Shown piece after piece: positions 33,013-43,141 of a stretch of 64,000 bases of DNA (positions are counted from its first letter, which is position 1; each line of letters begins with the position of its first letter). The position numbers were made by a program, and so were the translations under genes. Below the pieces are notes generated by a model, which worked only from the letters and a program-made list of their open reading frames with translations, was not told the DNA's origin and did not search any database. The DNA is from UBA952 sp044361535 (lineage in GTDB: Bacteria; Bacteroidota; Bacteroidia; Flavobacteriales_D; Crocinitomicaceae). The DNA is taken from assembly GCA_044361535.1 (NCBI GenBank), contig JBIKIQ010000001.1, positions 62,001 through 126,000 on the forward strand, given 5' to 3'.

Positions 33013-35475
33013 TTACATATCTCCACCTCCGTCTCCTCCCGGAAGTTTTTTGGTATTGAGTTCTAATTTTCCGAATTTATAACTCACTGATAAGTAGTAT
33101 CTTCTGGTGAGCCATTTGAAAGTGGAAGTTTGTTCAACAGTTGGACGATCTACTTTAAAATAAAAACCTTGAACATTGAAAACATCCGAAACACGCGTTC
33201 CAATCGTCCATTTTCCATTGGCTAATCTTTTTTCAAAAGCAATGTCTGTCGGGCCCTGTCGTTGAGCAATTCCTTGAACGGTTACCCGTCTACCGTTGTA
33301 GGTTACACTTACTTGCACAGAGGCAGTTTTTTTCCAAAATTCAACGGATGAATTTACTTTGAAATTATGGAAATACCCGTTTCTATTAGGCAATGATTCT
33401 TGATTTGTATTGTACCAAATGTAATTGCCGTTCCAAGAAAGAGATGTTCTGAACCACGAATTTGGTTTAATATTTAGAATAATATCTGACCCTAAACTGT
33501 GTGTTTCGGCAATATTCATAAATGTCACAGCACTTGTGTTATCCTCGTAATATTCTTTCACTCTGCTAATTACTCCTTTTGAATTTCGATAATACACGCT
33601 ACTCGTAACACTATATTTTTTGCGTTCATGTATATATCCTAGGTCGTACGAATCTGTATATTCTGGTTTTAGATAAGGATTTCCAACTCTTAAGTTAAAC
33701 GGATCTGAGTAATTGGTAAATGGATTCATGTCTGCTGATGAAGGACGAGTAATTCTTTTGCTGTAACTGATACTAAATTCAGATTTAGGAACTATTTCGT
33801 ATCGCAAATGAACAGAAGGAAAAATGTTGAAGTAGGGCGGGTTGTTGATGTTAATTCCTTCCGAAACTAGATTTGGTAATTGATACGCTTGTTCAAATCG
33901 AAGTCCTCCTTGGTATTTGAATTTGCCCAGTTGTTGACCGAAAACACCATAGGCACTAAAAACGCGTTCTTTGTATTGATACAGAAAATTTGCCAATGTA
34001 TCTTGAGCGTAATCGTTCAGTAAATAATCAAAAGTTTCAGAATTAGTGTTAACTTCCTGATCGCGAAGAATTGCTTTAATTCCTGTTTCCATTCGTGCTG
34101 AAATTTTCGGAAAAAGCAAGGTCAAATCAGCTTGTACGGTGGTAATATTATTCTTTTCCTTATTGTCCAATTGTTGTTTTAAAGAATTCTTGCCAATTGT
34201 TGGAACTGAATCAGGTTCAAAGTAATTTTCTTGGTAAAACCCTTGAATCCCTTCTTTTCCAAGTGATTGAGTTGCGTCTAAAACAAAATTTCCACGGTCT
34301 TTTTTCAAGTCATAACGATAATTCACATTAAAATCGAGGTTTTGTTGTTGCGAAGGGTCGTAACTGGTTCGCTGCCATAGTGCTGTTCGATTATTCAATG
34401 TATCGTAAACAGAATTCCAAAGGTCACCTGTTCTATCTCTAACACCAATGCTGCCTGTTGCAGAAATACCGAGTGTTTGTCGGTCCTTTAAGTTGAAATC
34501 GGCACCGGTTCTAAAGGTGTGACCTGCGTTTAAATCACTTCCAGTTCGATCTTGATCCAAAATAAAACGACTACCATCAGCATTTAATTGGTTGATGTTT
34601 GAATAGTTATTTCTATAACCATCCAAGTAGCGGTAACTATAGATTCCGTATACATTGAACGCTCCATTTCTGTAACTCAATGATAAGTTAGTCTCAGCAA
34701 CATTCCCATTTCGAATATTTCCCGAGCCAAGATTTGTTGACACGGCACCATTAAATCCTTTCAGTTTATTTTTTTTAAGAACAATATTTATGATTCCAGA
34801 ATTTCCATCAGGATCGTATTTCGCTGAAGGATTTGTTACGATTTCTATTCGTTCGATAGATCCCGCAGGCAATGCATCAAGGAGTGTTTTGCCATTTCCA
34901 CCTGAAATAGAACTTGGTCTTCCGTCAATTAATATTGTAACTGTGCCTTCTCCACGAAGTGAGATTTTTCCTTCTTGATCCAATTCAACAGAAGGAAGTC
35001 TGGTTAAAATATCATTTGCCGTACCCCCTTTAACAGAAAGATCTTCTGCTACGTTATAGATTTTTTTATCTATGCCAGCTTTCAGAACATCCATATTTCC
35101 TACCACTTCGAATTCCTTTAAATTGGTGGTACTTTGTGTAAGCTTGATTGTACCCAAATTGAATACTTTCAAACTTGCTGAAATGCTTATGTCTTTAATC
35201 GTATCTGTTTCATAACCAGTAAAGGAACAAATCGCATAAAAAATACCGTTCGGCACATTTTCTAGTACAATCTTTCCTGTATTATCGCTAAAAATTCCTG
35301 CAATTACTTTTGATTCATTTTGTTTAAAAAGCCTGAATGACACATACTCCAATGGTTTTGATGATGCAGCATCAATGATTTTCCCAGTAATTAAACCATC
35401 TTCTTGTTTCGTAGGCTTTTGTGCGAATGTAAGGTAGGAAGTAAATAAAAATAAGGAGAGAAGTAGTTTATTCAT
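33013..35475 (-). CDS. TonB-dependent-receptor-like outer membrane protein (OMP_b-brl_3 type)
   Basis: An 820-residue outer membrane protein. The signal peptide MNKLLLSLFLFTSYLTFAQ is followed by a carboxypeptidase-regulatory-like domain (about 28-110: GLITGKIIDAASSKPLEYVS). A plug-like domain follows with NDILTRLPSVELDQEGKISL, LIDGRPSSISGG and IERIEIVTNPSAKYDPDGNS. A large barrel rich in YxxR/SxxY strands runs to the end, closing with YLSVSYKFGKLEL and an unusual Gly/Asp tail (GGDGGGDM) in place of a terminal aromatic. The pattern is that of Bacteroidota outer membrane beta-barrel family proteins, whose ligands are mostly unknown. No SusD partner is adjacent. Confidence 0.9.
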   Translation of the reverse strand: MNKLLLSLFLFTSYLTFAQKPTKQEDGLITGKIIDAASSKPLEYVSFRLFKQNESKVIAGIFSDNTGKIVLENVPNGIFYAICSFTGYETDTIKDISISASLKVFNLGTIKLTQSTTNLKEFEVVGNMDVLKAGIDKKIYNVAEDLSVKGGTANDILTRLPSVELDQEGKISLRGEGTVTILIDGRPSSISGGNGKTLLDALPAGSIERIEIVTNPSAKYDPDGNSGIINIVLKKNKLKGFNGAVSTNLGSGNIRNGNVAETNLSLSYRNGAFNVYGIYSYRYLDGYRNNYSNINQLNADGSRFILDQDRTGSDLNAGHTFRTGADFNLKDRQTLGISATGSIGVRDRTGDLWNSVYDTLNNRTALWQRTSYDPSQQQNLDFNVNYRYDLKKDRGNFVLDATQSLGKEGIQGFYQENYFEPDSVPTIGKNSLKQQLDNKEKNNITTVQADLTLLFPKISARMETGIKAILRDQEVNTNSETFDYLLNDYAQDTLANFLYQYKERVFSAYGVFGQQLGKFKYQGGLRFEQAYQLPNLVSEGININNPPYFNIFPSVHLRYEIVPKSEFSISYSKRITRPSSADMNPFTNYSDPFNLRVGNPYLKPEYTDSYDLGYIHERKKYSVTSSVYYRNSKGVISRVKEYYEDNTSAVTFMNIAETHSLGSDIILNIKPNSWFRTSLSWNGNYIWYNTNQESLPNRNGYFHNFKVNSSVEFWKKTASVQVSVTYNGRRVTVQGIAQRQGPTDIAFEKRLANGKWTIGTRVSDVFNVQGFYFKVDRPTVEQTSTFKWLTRRYYLSVSYKFGKLELNTKKLPGGDGGGDM

Positions 35476-35491
35476 GCATTAGTTTGAATTA

Positions 35492-35499
35492 CAAAAATA
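35492..35499 (-). promoter_or_regulatory. Putative -7 element of the receptor operon
   Basis: Minus-strand TATTTTTG matches TAnnTTTG and lies 17 bp before the ATG at 35475. No clear -33 box. Confidence 0.35.
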
Positions 35500-35664
35500 C
35501 TCAACTGAACTGAATTAATTCGAATTAGCGATGTATTTCTAAAAATGATTAATTAACTTGTTTTCAAGGCTTGACTTTTCTTTAGCAAATAAATTATTTA
35601 TAGTTTTAGCAAAAATTAAAGGAACTTTTTAGACCTCTTATTGTTCTACCTTAAATCTCTATTC

Positions 35665-36774
35665 ATGCTTAAGTCCGGTTATATATTTACACCATTTGAA
35701 GCGCCTGAACAATCCCCATTTGAAAGACTATTTGATATTTTTAGTGAGTTGATCACACACACATCCGGAGATGTCGATGAAGCCCTTGACTGGCTGAACA
35801 TTTTAGACAAAGAATATTCATTAACAAACGATGAATATACCATGGATGACTTTATTGAGGATTTGAAAAAGAAGGGGTATCTGCGGGAAGAAATTAAACC
35901 TGACGGAAATGGTCAATTAGCTATTACAGCCAAAACTGAGCGTGCATTGCGTAAAAATGCGCTAGATCAAATTTTTGGAAAAATCAGAAAAAGTGGAACA
36001 GGAAATCACAAGTCTAAAAAAAGTGGTCAAGGAGATGAATTGACTGGTGAATTTCGTGATTTTCAATTTGGTGATTCCATTGAAAATATATCAATTACGG
36101 AGAGTTTAAAAAATGCTCAAGTAAATAATGGCATTGGAGATTTTAAATTAACGGAGCAGGATTTAGTTGTGGAAGATACACACCACAAATCGCAAATGAG
36201 CACCGTATTAATGATTGACATTAGTCACAGTATGATATTATACGGTGAGGATCGCATCACACCTGCAAAAAAAGTAGCGATGGCCCTTGCTGAATTGATA
36301 ACTACTTCCTATCCAAAAGACACCTTGGATGTGATCGTTTTTGGAAATGATGCTTGGCCAATTAAGATAAAAGATCTCCCATATTTACAGGTTGGTCCTT
36401 ATCATACAAATACGGTTGCAGGTTTGGAATTAGCCATGGATATTCTTCGTCGGAAGCGAAATACAAATAAGCAAATTTTTATGATTACGGATGGTAAACC
36501 AAGCTGCCTTCGTTTGCCGGACGGACAATATTACAAAAACAGTAACGGGCTGGATGAAATGATTGTGGAAAAGTGTTACAATATGGCGGCTCAAGCTCGA
36601 AAAATGCATATTCCAATAACCACATTTATGATTGCAAAAGATCCTTATTTGCAGTCTTTTGTGGAACAATTTACGCAATCCAATAAAGGAAAAGCATTCT
36701 ACACGGGATTGAAAGGATTAGGTGAAATGATTTTTCACGATTACGAAACAAATAGAAAAAAACGAATTAACTAA
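35665..36774 (+). CDS. VWA-domain protein, partner of the adjacent MoxR-like ATPase
   Basis: A cytosolic protein of 369 aa from the ATG at 35665 (a TTG at 35641 would add 8 residues). The N-terminal half is helical (about 1-170). A von Willebrand factor A domain follows, with an intact MIDAS: DISHS in TVLMIDISHSMILYGEDRIT and the downstream DGKPS in FMITDGKPSCLRL. It lies 3 bp before the AAA+ gene. Such VWA/AAA+ pairs (Mg-chelatase-, MoxR- or RavA-like) work as metal-dependent remodelling machines; the client is unknown. No cobalamin or chlorophyll genes are nearby, so a chelatase role is not favoured. Confidence 0.88.
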   Translation: MLKSGYIFTPFEAPEQSPFERLFDIFSELITHTSGDVDEALDWLNILDKEYSLTNDEYTMDDFIEDLKKKGYLREEIKPDGNGQLAITAKTERALRKNALDQIFGKIRKSGTGNHKSKKSGQGDELTGEFRDFQFGDSIENISITESLKNAQVNNGIGDFKLTEQDLVVEDTHHKSQMSTVLMIDISHSMILYGEDRITPAKKVAMALAELITTSYPKDTLDVIVFGNDAWPIKIKDLPYLQVGPYHTNTVAGLELAMDILRRKRNTNKQIFMITDGKPSCLRLPDGQYYKNSNGLDEMIVEKCYNMAAQARKMHIPITTFMIAKDPYLQSFVEQFTQSNKGKAFYTGLKGLGEMIFHDYETNRKKRIN

Positions 36775-36777
36775 CAA

Positions 36778-38238
36778 ATGAACACAACTATTAACACATT
36801 CGGTGCTTTAAAATCAACTGGATACATTTCCAAAAGTATTAAAACAGAACTTCGAGACAATTTAATTGCAGCACTAAAATCTGGAGTTCAAACCTTTCCT
36901 GGAATGCATGGGTACGAACATACGGTAATTCCTCAATTGGAACGAGCGATACTCTCCAAGCATAACCTTAATTTACTTGGGTTACGTGGACAAGGCAAAA
37001 CTCGAATTGCTCGGTTGATGGTAAATTTGTTGGATGAATATATTCCTGTTGTTGCAGGTAGTGAAATGAATGATGATCCTTTCAATCCCATCAGTCGCTA
37101 TGCTCGAGATGTACTAGCAGAAAAGGGCGATGAAACTCCGATCTCTTGGTTGCATCGTTCAGAACGATTTTTTGAAAAACTAGCAACACCAGACGTTACT
37201 ATTGCTGATTTAATAGGAGACATTGATCCAATTAAGGCAGCCAATTTAAAATTGAACTATTCAGATGAGCGAGTTATCCATTTTGGAATGATTCCACGCG
37301 CCAATCGTTGCATTTTTGTTATCAATGAATTACCTGATTTACAGGCCCGCATTCAAGTTGCTTTGTTCAATATTTTGGAAGAGGGCGACATTCAAATTCG
37401 TGGTTTCAAGTTACGCCTTCCGTTAGATCTACAATTTGTATTTACGGCCAATCCGGAAGATTACACGAATCGAGGTAGCATTGTGACTCCTTTAAAAGAT
37501 CGTATCGGTTCTCAAATTTTAACGCATTATTCTGCTGACATAGAAACAGCTAAAACGATTACCAATCAAGAATCTGAAAAATTAGAGAATCGTCATTGCA
37601 AAGTGCATGTCCCTGAACTAGCGAAAGATATCCTTGAACAAGTAGCTTTTGAGGCTAGAGAAAGTGAGTATATTGATCATAAAAGTGGTGTGAGTGCTCG
37701 AATGAGCATTACAGCCTATGAAAATTTAATTAGTACAGCTGAACGACGAGCTATTCTAAACAATGAAAATGAAACCACCGTTCGGTTCAGTGATTTGATT
37801 GGGATGATTCCATCGATAACTGGAAAAGTTGAATTGGTGTACGAAGGAGAGCAGGAGGGAACTTCTTTTGTGGCAAATCATTTAATTGGAGAGGCAACCA
37901 AAACACTTTTTTTGAAGTATTTTCCAAAAATTGAGAAGTTAAAAAAACAAGATCAAGAGACTCCCTATGATGCTGTTCTAAATTGGTTTTTTGAAGCAAA
38001 CGCACTCGAATTATCCGATGAAGCGAATGAAGAAACCTACACAGCAGCTTTGAATGAAATTGAGCCATTGAAGCAACTTATATTGAAGTATCAACCACAT
38101 GTAGCTCCAAAAGACGCTCCTTTTCTCATGGAATTCGTTATTTGGGCCTTAGTTGAGTTAAAACAACTCTCTAAGCGCAGAACAGCAGAGGGAAATTCAT
38201 TTAACGACCTTTATGACAATTTGATAAAAGGACTTTAG
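36778..38238 (+). CDS. MoxR/Mg-chelatase-I-like AAA+ ATPase
   Basis: A 486-residue ATPase. Walker A is GLRGQGKT (residues 68-75). A Walker-B-like/ATP-sensing stretch is RCIFVINELPDLQARIQVAL, with FNILEEGDIQIRGFKLRLPL and VFTANPEDYTNRG giving the MoxR/ChlI-type beta-hairpin and sensor 1. A helical lid follows, and then a long C-terminal extension (about 330-486) not found in ChlI. It is cotranscribed with the VWA gene 3 bp upstream and followed by a strong bidirectional terminator. It is often annotated as magnesium chelatase in Bacteroidota, but the client is unproven. Confidence 0.9.
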   Translation: MNTTINTFGALKSTGYISKSIKTELRDNLIAALKSGVQTFPGMHGYEHTVIPQLERAILSKHNLNLLGLRGQGKTRIARLMVNLLDEYIPVVAGSEMNDDPFNPISRYARDVLAEKGDETPISWLHRSERFFEKLATPDVTIADLIGDIDPIKAANLKLNYSDERVIHFGMIPRANRCIFVINELPDLQARIQVALFNILEEGDIQIRGFKLRLPLDLQFVFTANPEDYTNRGSIVTPLKDRIGSQILTHYSADIETAKTITNQESEKLENRHCKVHVPELAKDILEQVAFEARESEYIDHKSGVSARMSITAYENLISTAERRAILNNENETTVRFSDLIGMIPSITGKVELVYEGEQEGTSFVANHLIGEATKTLFLKYFPKIEKLKKQDQETPYDAVLNWFFEANALELSDEANEETYTAALNEIEPLKQLILKYQPHVAPKDAPFLMEFVIWALVELKQLSKRRTAEGNSFNDLYDNLIKGL

Positions 38239-38255
38239 TTTTTTTTATGATTTGT

Positions 38256-38289
38256 AGGAGCTATTTACACGATAAATGGCTCCTTTTTA
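38256..38289. terminator. Bidirectional terminator after the AAA+ gene
   Basis: A 12-bp stem AGGAGCTATTTA/TAAATGGCTCCT with one G-T pair (38256-38267 with 38273-38284), a 5-base loop, and T-run to about 38289. It serves the AAA+ gene on the plus strand and the facing 38291 gene on the minus strand. Confidence 0.88.
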
Positions 38290-38290
38290 T

Positions 38291-38914
38291 TTACAAGCGT
38301 TGGATTTTATAAAAACGGTGGTTTTTATACCTTGGCTCATTGCCTATCTTCCACGTAAAACCCAATCCATTGGGGCTCAATTCTAATTTATTCAGGGATT
38401 TATTTGCGTGGCATTTATGAATCGCATAGGCTGTTAAATCAAAGATAAATAAAAATCCTCCCTGCAAAATAAGCGCATTTCCAAATCCATTGAATCGATC
38501 CTTTTGGGAAAGATTTGATTGAGCCGAATTTCGAAGCAAAAAACCACTTGAAATGTAAACTACATCCAATCCTGTATTTATGAGAAAAATATTTTGTGTT
38601 TTGCGTTGGATTTTCTTTGTCTCGTTCAAGGTGAGTGCTCGATTGTCATTTTTTGCCTTAAAATAACCAGGAATGGCAAGACCCAAATTTACGGTATTCC
38701 AAAGTACATTCATTTGATGAAAATAATAGGCTTCACTTTTTGGAACAGTTGCCCAACCAATGCCACTAACAATAAAATTGGAAGTAGCCCAAGAACCCAA
38801 ACCAATCATCAAGCCCTTATCTATTTGAGTACGCTCTTTATTGAAATTTTGCAAAGGTTGCGCTAATGAGATAAATGACGAAAAAAAGACCAAAAAGAAA
38901 AATTGCTTCATCAT
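38291..38914 (-). CDS. Exported or membrane protein of unknown function, 207 aa
   Basis: No family is named with confidence. It has a signal peptide (MMKQFFFLVFFSSFISLAQP) and then three or so hydrophobic stretches: GLMIGLGSWATSNFIVSGIG, TVNLGLAIPGYF, NIFLINTGLDVVYISSGFLL and ALILQGGFLFIFDLTAYAIH. The HQMNVLWNTVNLGLAIPGYF block looks conserved-type. It ends with a short basic tail. It converges on the AAA+ gene, sharing the terminator, and there is no operon partner upstream. Confidence 0.75.
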   Translation of the reverse strand: MMKQFFFLVFFSSFISLAQPLQNFNKERTQIDKGLMIGLGSWATSNFIVSGIGWATVPKSEAYYFHQMNVLWNTVNLGLAIPGYFKAKNDNRALTLNETKKIQRKTQNIFLINTGLDVVYISSGFLLRNSAQSNLSQKDRFNGFGNALILQGGFLFIFDLTAYAIHKCHANKSLNKLELSPNGLGFTWKIGNEPRYKNHRFYKIQRL

Positions 38915-39050
38915 GTAAAGTTACTTCATTTACTATAAAAAATGGGTTATTTCTCTAACTTCACTTGGAAAGCTCCATTCTTTAATTAATTCTTTTAAAA
39001 CGAGTTTAATTAGGGTTGGTTAAAGGTCTACCTTGTTGAAATTTTATAAA

Positions 39051-39323
39051 TTAGTAAATGCTTGAGCCTCTTTTTATTTCAAAATTTTTATCAATCAAAT
39101 AGAACAATAAAGCGCTATACCAAATAGGAATGCGACTTTTATCTACTTTGTGAACCGAATTCAAATAGTTGTTTTCTTCCGACGAAAGCGCATCAAATAT
39201 TTTCTTAATCACGAGAAGGTCTACTCCTTCATACTCAAATGCAATAATGGATACACATAAAAATGTGTAAAGAATTAAAAATCCACACAATAAGTAAGAA
39301 TTTTGACTTTTTAACTTATACAT
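39051..39323 (-). CDS. Small single-helix membrane protein, uncertain
   Basis: A 90-residue reading frame with one transmembrane segment (YLLCGFLILYTFLCVSIIAF) and a hydrophilic C-terminal part. Nothing recognisable. Its start codon overlaps the putative -7 element of the divergent sensor kinase gene, and its start lies 25 bp from that gene's ATG. The sequence reads like protein rather than noise, but there is no homology evidence from sequence alone. Confidence 0.4.
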   Translation of the reverse strand: MYKLKSQNSYLLCGFLILYTFLCVSIIAFEYEGVDLLVIKKIFDALSSEENNYLNSVHKVDKSRIPIWYSALLFYLIDKNFEIKRGSSIY

Positions 39324-39326
39324 TTG
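39319..39326 (+). promoter_or_regulatory. Putative -7 element of the first sensor kinase operon
   Basis: TACATTTG is a perfect TAnnTTTG, 22 bp before the ATG at 39348. The nearest TTTG upstream is only 13 bp away, too close for a -33 box. Confidence 0.35.
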
Positions 39327-39347
39327 AAAGCATAATAATTCAAAGGG

Positions 39348-42212
39348 ATGAAATTTATCAAATCATTTAGTTCAGTGAAAGGCAGATTTTTTTTATCTAT
39401 ATGCTTCTTCCTTACATTAAATGATTTAACTGGTCAATATTATCAAAGCAACCAATCTCCTTATAATATTTCAGATGGCTTACCCCACAATGAGATTAAT
39501 GAAATTGTAAAAGACAAAAGTGGTTTTGTTTGGATAGCAACAGAAAATGGCCTTTCAAGATACGATGGCTACAATTTTGTTAATTTCAATAGCACCACAC
39601 ATCCAGGAATTTTTAAAGACAACAGGATTAAAAGCTTAATGCTCAATGGCAAATTTCTGTATTTGCTAACGAATGGAGATGGACTTATAAAACTCGATAC
39701 TAAAAATCTTCAATTTCTTAAGATTTATTCGTCTCCTCCTCTTTCTATGGCGTTCTCTGGAGATACAACTGCAATTTTACTTGCAACAGGTGATTTGATT
39801 GTTAATCTAAAAAACAAAATACTTGCGTCACGTCACTTTAATGTTTCTCAAAAGGACAATATCATATTACACAAGGGGAATGTCTATTTAAGTTTATCCA
39901 ATAAAGGGATTTTAAAAATGCCCGTTACTAAATTAACAAAACAAACTTTGATTGATTTACCAGGAGAGAAACATGGTAAACTACTACTATCTAAAAAATA
40001 CGGCATCATTCATCATAATGGCTATTTAGTAAGGATTTTAAGAAATGATGTTATCGTTGATCACCCTGAATTTAAAGGAAATAGGAAAATATCATTTTTT
40101 CAAGAGGATGAGTCAGGTATTGCAATATACATAGAAAATTACAGAACCTTATTTGTAAAAAACAAGCAAGCTTATTTAGGATTAACATTTGGAGAAAGCG
40201 ATAATTTTCAATTAAAACAGATTTGTAGAATAAATAAATCTTGCCTCTTAATTGCCAGTAATCAAGGTGTTGTAAAAATTAGTGTAAACCCAGCTCTAAT
40301 TGAATCTGTCGATGACTATAACCTATCAAAGGAAAATGAAATCATTGTGCGCAGAAGCATACTCGAGCGTGAGGGCAAACGTTATTTTTTGAGCTACCCT
40401 AATATTATCGAACAAAGCAATAAGTTAACTCCATTGACAAATACAATCTTACCTATTTCCGATGGAATACTAATTGATAATGACCTATACTGCGCAACTG
40501 ATGGAAATGGACTCATTAGTATCGATTTAACATCTAAAAAAATTAAAAGCCATATTGGCCCTTTTATGGGACCAACTGAATATTTTGAAGACATTTCCAT
40601 TTATTCCAAAAACAGCATAATCCTAACGGGTGGAAATAAGGTTGTTTTATATAATCCTAATACATCAAAAGTAAGCGTCTACTATCTTGAAAAAGGAACT
40701 GTTGTGCATATTGCCGTCCAGAAAAAAAATTCTAACCTTATCTATTTAGGCACAAATAACGGTGTCTTTCGCGTGCGTGTTAACGCTGATGAAAAAATTG
40801 AAATGGTGGATTTCATCGGTAAAAGTGATCTAGATGTTAGAGATATTCTTTTTAGAGAAGAGCAGAATGAAATGTGGTTAGCTACTAATAATGGAGTTTT
40901 CGTTATGGATTTAAGAAAATCTAAAATAACCAAATCCTATACCCAGGTAAACCAGGTATCACATCCAAAAGTTGTAAAACTGCTTGAAGATAAAAATGGA
41001 TGCATTTGGGCTTCAACTTATTTAGGCATAACTGTATACAACACGAAACGTGGAACAATTCAATTTTTAAATAAAAATCATGGTCTAAAAAACAACGAAT
41101 TCAACTACAAATCTGGGTATTTACTTGAAAATGGGATGATGATTTTTGGTGGGTTAAATGCCTATGACATTATTAACCCTAAGTTATTATCGGAGTTTAC
41201 TTATGTAACCTCATTCCAAATTTCAGGAATTGAAAAATTGGATAATAATGGTAAAAAAACATTTCTTAATTACAACGAGAATGAAATCATCAAATCAACA
41301 ACAGGGGAAGTAATTAAAGTACATCTAACCAATTTTGACTTTCAATTTGGAAAAGGGTATATATTTGAATACAGCATAGATTCAAAAAACTGGTTTAAAA
41401 CAGACAATAATCAAACCTTTTTGTTATCGAATTTAGCCTATGGTGATTACGTGCTAAAAATACGTATGTTTAATCCTTTTGGTCAACTTGTAACAGAAAA
41501 AACTTTTCAATTACAGATAGACACATCCTTTTATTATAGAACTGAATTTTATGTACTTATAATTATTTTGATACTGTTATTAAGTATTCTATTCATTTTA
41601 TTCTTGATTATATCTATTAGAGTCAAAACAAAAACAAGAAGTAAAATTGCTATGGATCTACATGATGAGTCAGGAACAATACTAACAAGACTTTTATTAC
41701 TTAGTAAAAAAGAAAAGTTTGATGATCAAGATAGAGAAAGGTTGAGAAATGGATTGAAAGAAGCATTATATAATTTTAGGACCTACTTAGATGTATTGTC
41801 CCGAAAAAAACATTCCTGGCAAGATCTTACGGATGAAATTCAAGAATTTATACATCAAATTTGCACGGATGCCAATGTAGCTTATAAGTTTATAAATGAT
41901 TTCGATGATGATCAAATTATTAAACGTGAATTATTCAGAGATATTAAACTAACCACTTATGAGGTTGTTACCAATTCTTTAAAATACTCACAGTCCAAAA
42001 CCCTTACTATTCAGTTTTTATTAAAGGAAAATAATTTTAAAATGATCATATCCGATTTTGGAACATTCCACATAACCGATCTGGACGAAAGAAAAGGTAA
42101 TGGCCTCCGTAATATCAAAAAGCGGGTCACTAGAAACAAAGGAAGCTATAGCTATTATAACACATCAGAATTGGGAGGGATAACAGTTGAAATTAACATG
42201 CCAATAAAATGA
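39348..42212 (+). CDS. Two-component sensor: propeller/Y_Y_Y sensor with HisKA_3-type histidine kinase
   Basis: A 954-residue membrane sensor. A signal/anchor segment is followed by a periplasmic two-component-regulator propeller (about 35-640) with the usual ISDGLPHNEINEIVKDKSGF, VWIATENGLSRYDGY and IWASTYLGITVYN blades. A Y_Y_Y domain follows (about 680-740, ending LAYGDYVLKIRMF), then one transmembrane helix (about 745-770). The cytosolic kinase has an HisKA_3-type phosphoacceptor AMDLHDESGTILTRLLLLSK and a HATPase with EVVTNSLKYSQSKTLTI and KGNGLRNIKKRVTRNKG. The ligand is unknown. It overlaps the response regulator gene by 4 bp (ATGA), so that regulator is its cognate partner. Confidence 0.9.
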   Translation: MKFIKSFSSVKGRFFLSICFFLTLNDLTGQYYQSNQSPYNISDGLPHNEINEIVKDKSGFVWIATENGLSRYDGYNFVNFNSTTHPGIFKDNRIKSLMLNGKFLYLLTNGDGLIKLDTKNLQFLKIYSSPPLSMAFSGDTTAILLATGDLIVNLKNKILASRHFNVSQKDNIILHKGNVYLSLSNKGILKMPVTKLTKQTLIDLPGEKHGKLLLSKKYGIIHHNGYLVRILRNDVIVDHPEFKGNRKISFFQEDESGIAIYIENYRTLFVKNKQAYLGLTFGESDNFQLKQICRINKSCLLIASNQGVVKISVNPALIESVDDYNLSKENEIIVRRSILEREGKRYFLSYPNIIEQSNKLTPLTNTILPISDGILIDNDLYCATDGNGLISIDLTSKKIKSHIGPFMGPTEYFEDISIYSKNSIILTGGNKVVLYNPNTSKVSVYYLEKGTVVHIAVQKKNSNLIYLGTNNGVFRVRVNADEKIEMVDFIGKSDLDVRDILFREEQNEMWLATNNGVFVMDLRKSKITKSYTQVNQVSHPKVVKLLEDKNGCIWASTYLGITVYNTKRGTIQFLNKNHGLKNNEFNYKSGYLLENGMMIFGGLNAYDIINPKLLSEFTYVTSFQISGIEKLDNNGKKTFLNYNENEIIKSTTGEVIKVHLTNFDFQFGKGYIFEYSIDSKNWFKTDNNQTFLLSNLAYGDYVLKIRMFNPFGQLVTEKTFQLQIDTSFYYRTEFYVLIIILILLLSILFILFLIISIRVKTKTRSKIAMDLHDESGTILTRLLLLSKKEKFDDQDRERLRNGLKEALYNFRTYLDVLSRKKHSWQDLTDEIQEFIHQICTDANVAYKFINDFDDDQIIKRELFRDIKLTTYEVVTNSLKYSQSKTLTIQFLLKENNFKMIISDFGTFHITDLDERKGNGLRNIKKRVTRNKGSYSYYNTSELGGITVEINMPIK

Positions 42213-42820
42213 AACAAATTATAATAATTGAGGATGATATTCATTTGGCTCTATTGATGCAAGAAAACATTAACAATATTGAAAATCTGAATTGTCAATT
42301 TGTTTTTACTAATCCCATAACATATCTTGAAAATCCAATTGCAGCTGATATTTTCCTGCTTGATATTGTAATGCCTGAATTAAGTGGACTTTATGTTATT
42401 GAAGAAATTGTAAAAATATTTCCGGATGCAATTATTGTAATGAACACCATCAAAGATGATTCTGAAACCATTTTCAGGGCATTACAATTGGGTGCATCTG
42501 GTTATATAGACAAACAGAGCTTTGAGATGAATTTCAAAGAAGTGTTTGCTAATATAGAGGACGGAGGAGCTTATATGACTCCAAAAATTGCTCGAATGGT
42601 GATTTCCTATTTCAACAATAAGCGTGGTTTAACCGAGAAATTAACAAATCGAGAAAAAGATATTGTAAACGGTATTTTGGATGGATTGAGCTACAAATTG
42701 ATTGCGGATAGATATGAAATAGCGATTGATACAGTTCGAATGAATATTAAAAAAGTATATCGAAAATTGAATATCAATTCAAAATCTGAATTATTTAGAA
42801 TTATGGGAAGTAGAAGATAA
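42209..42820 (+). CDS. NarL/FixJ-type response regulator
   Basis: 203 aa. The N-terminal receiver has IIEDDIHLALL, the phosphoacceptor Asp in IFLLDIVMPELSGL, and the T/K positions MNTIKDD and GYIDKQ. The C-terminal LuxR-type helix-turn-helix is LTNREKDIVNGILDGLSYKL through DTVRMNIKKVYRKLNI. It overlaps the sensor gene at 39348. The receiver phosphosite and HTH appear intact. Targets are unknown. No obvious terminator follows. Confidence 0.93.
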   Translation: MKQIIIIEDDIHLALLMQENINNIENLNCQFVFTNPITYLENPIAADIFLLDIVMPELSGLYVIEEIVKIFPDAIIVMNTIKDDSETIFRALQLGASGYIDKQSFEMNFKEVFANIEDGGAYMTPKIARMVISYFNNKRGLTEKLTNREKDIVNGILDGLSYKLIADRYEIAIDTVRMNIKKVYRKLNINSKSELFRIMGSRR

Positions 42821-43141
42821 ATTGTGTTAGATTATTCAAAATGGATACTTAGGATTTTTTAAGTGTAAATAAAAGGATAACTCCCTTAAATAGGGTGATA
42901 TACAGTCCAAAAAATATGCTGTAACCCTTACCTAAAAATAAAGCAGAACTTCCTTTCCATTTATTTCTTAACTCAGGTTAATGGTATCGTGATTATCTCA
43001 TCGATTCTTGGATTTATGGCCTTAAACTAATCTTGAATTCACGAACGCTTTTTAGTTTGCATTCGGCGTTAAAAGCTATTGGTAGTTCTATTGATAAAAT
43101 TTAGCATACATGCGCCCGCAAAATAGGTGTTGGAGAATCAA
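42821..43141. other. Intergenic stretch without recognisable content
   Basis: 321 bp after the response regulator. I see only AT-rich sequence and a weak TACTTA/TAAGTGTA hairpin near 42847-42866 that could be a poor terminator. No coding pattern is seen on either strand. Confidence 0.5.

Noticed and set aside
35665..38238. True magnesium or cobalt chelatase
   Set aside because: No large chelatase subunit or tetrapyrrole genes are nearby, and the AAA+ C-terminal extension differs from ChlI/BchI.
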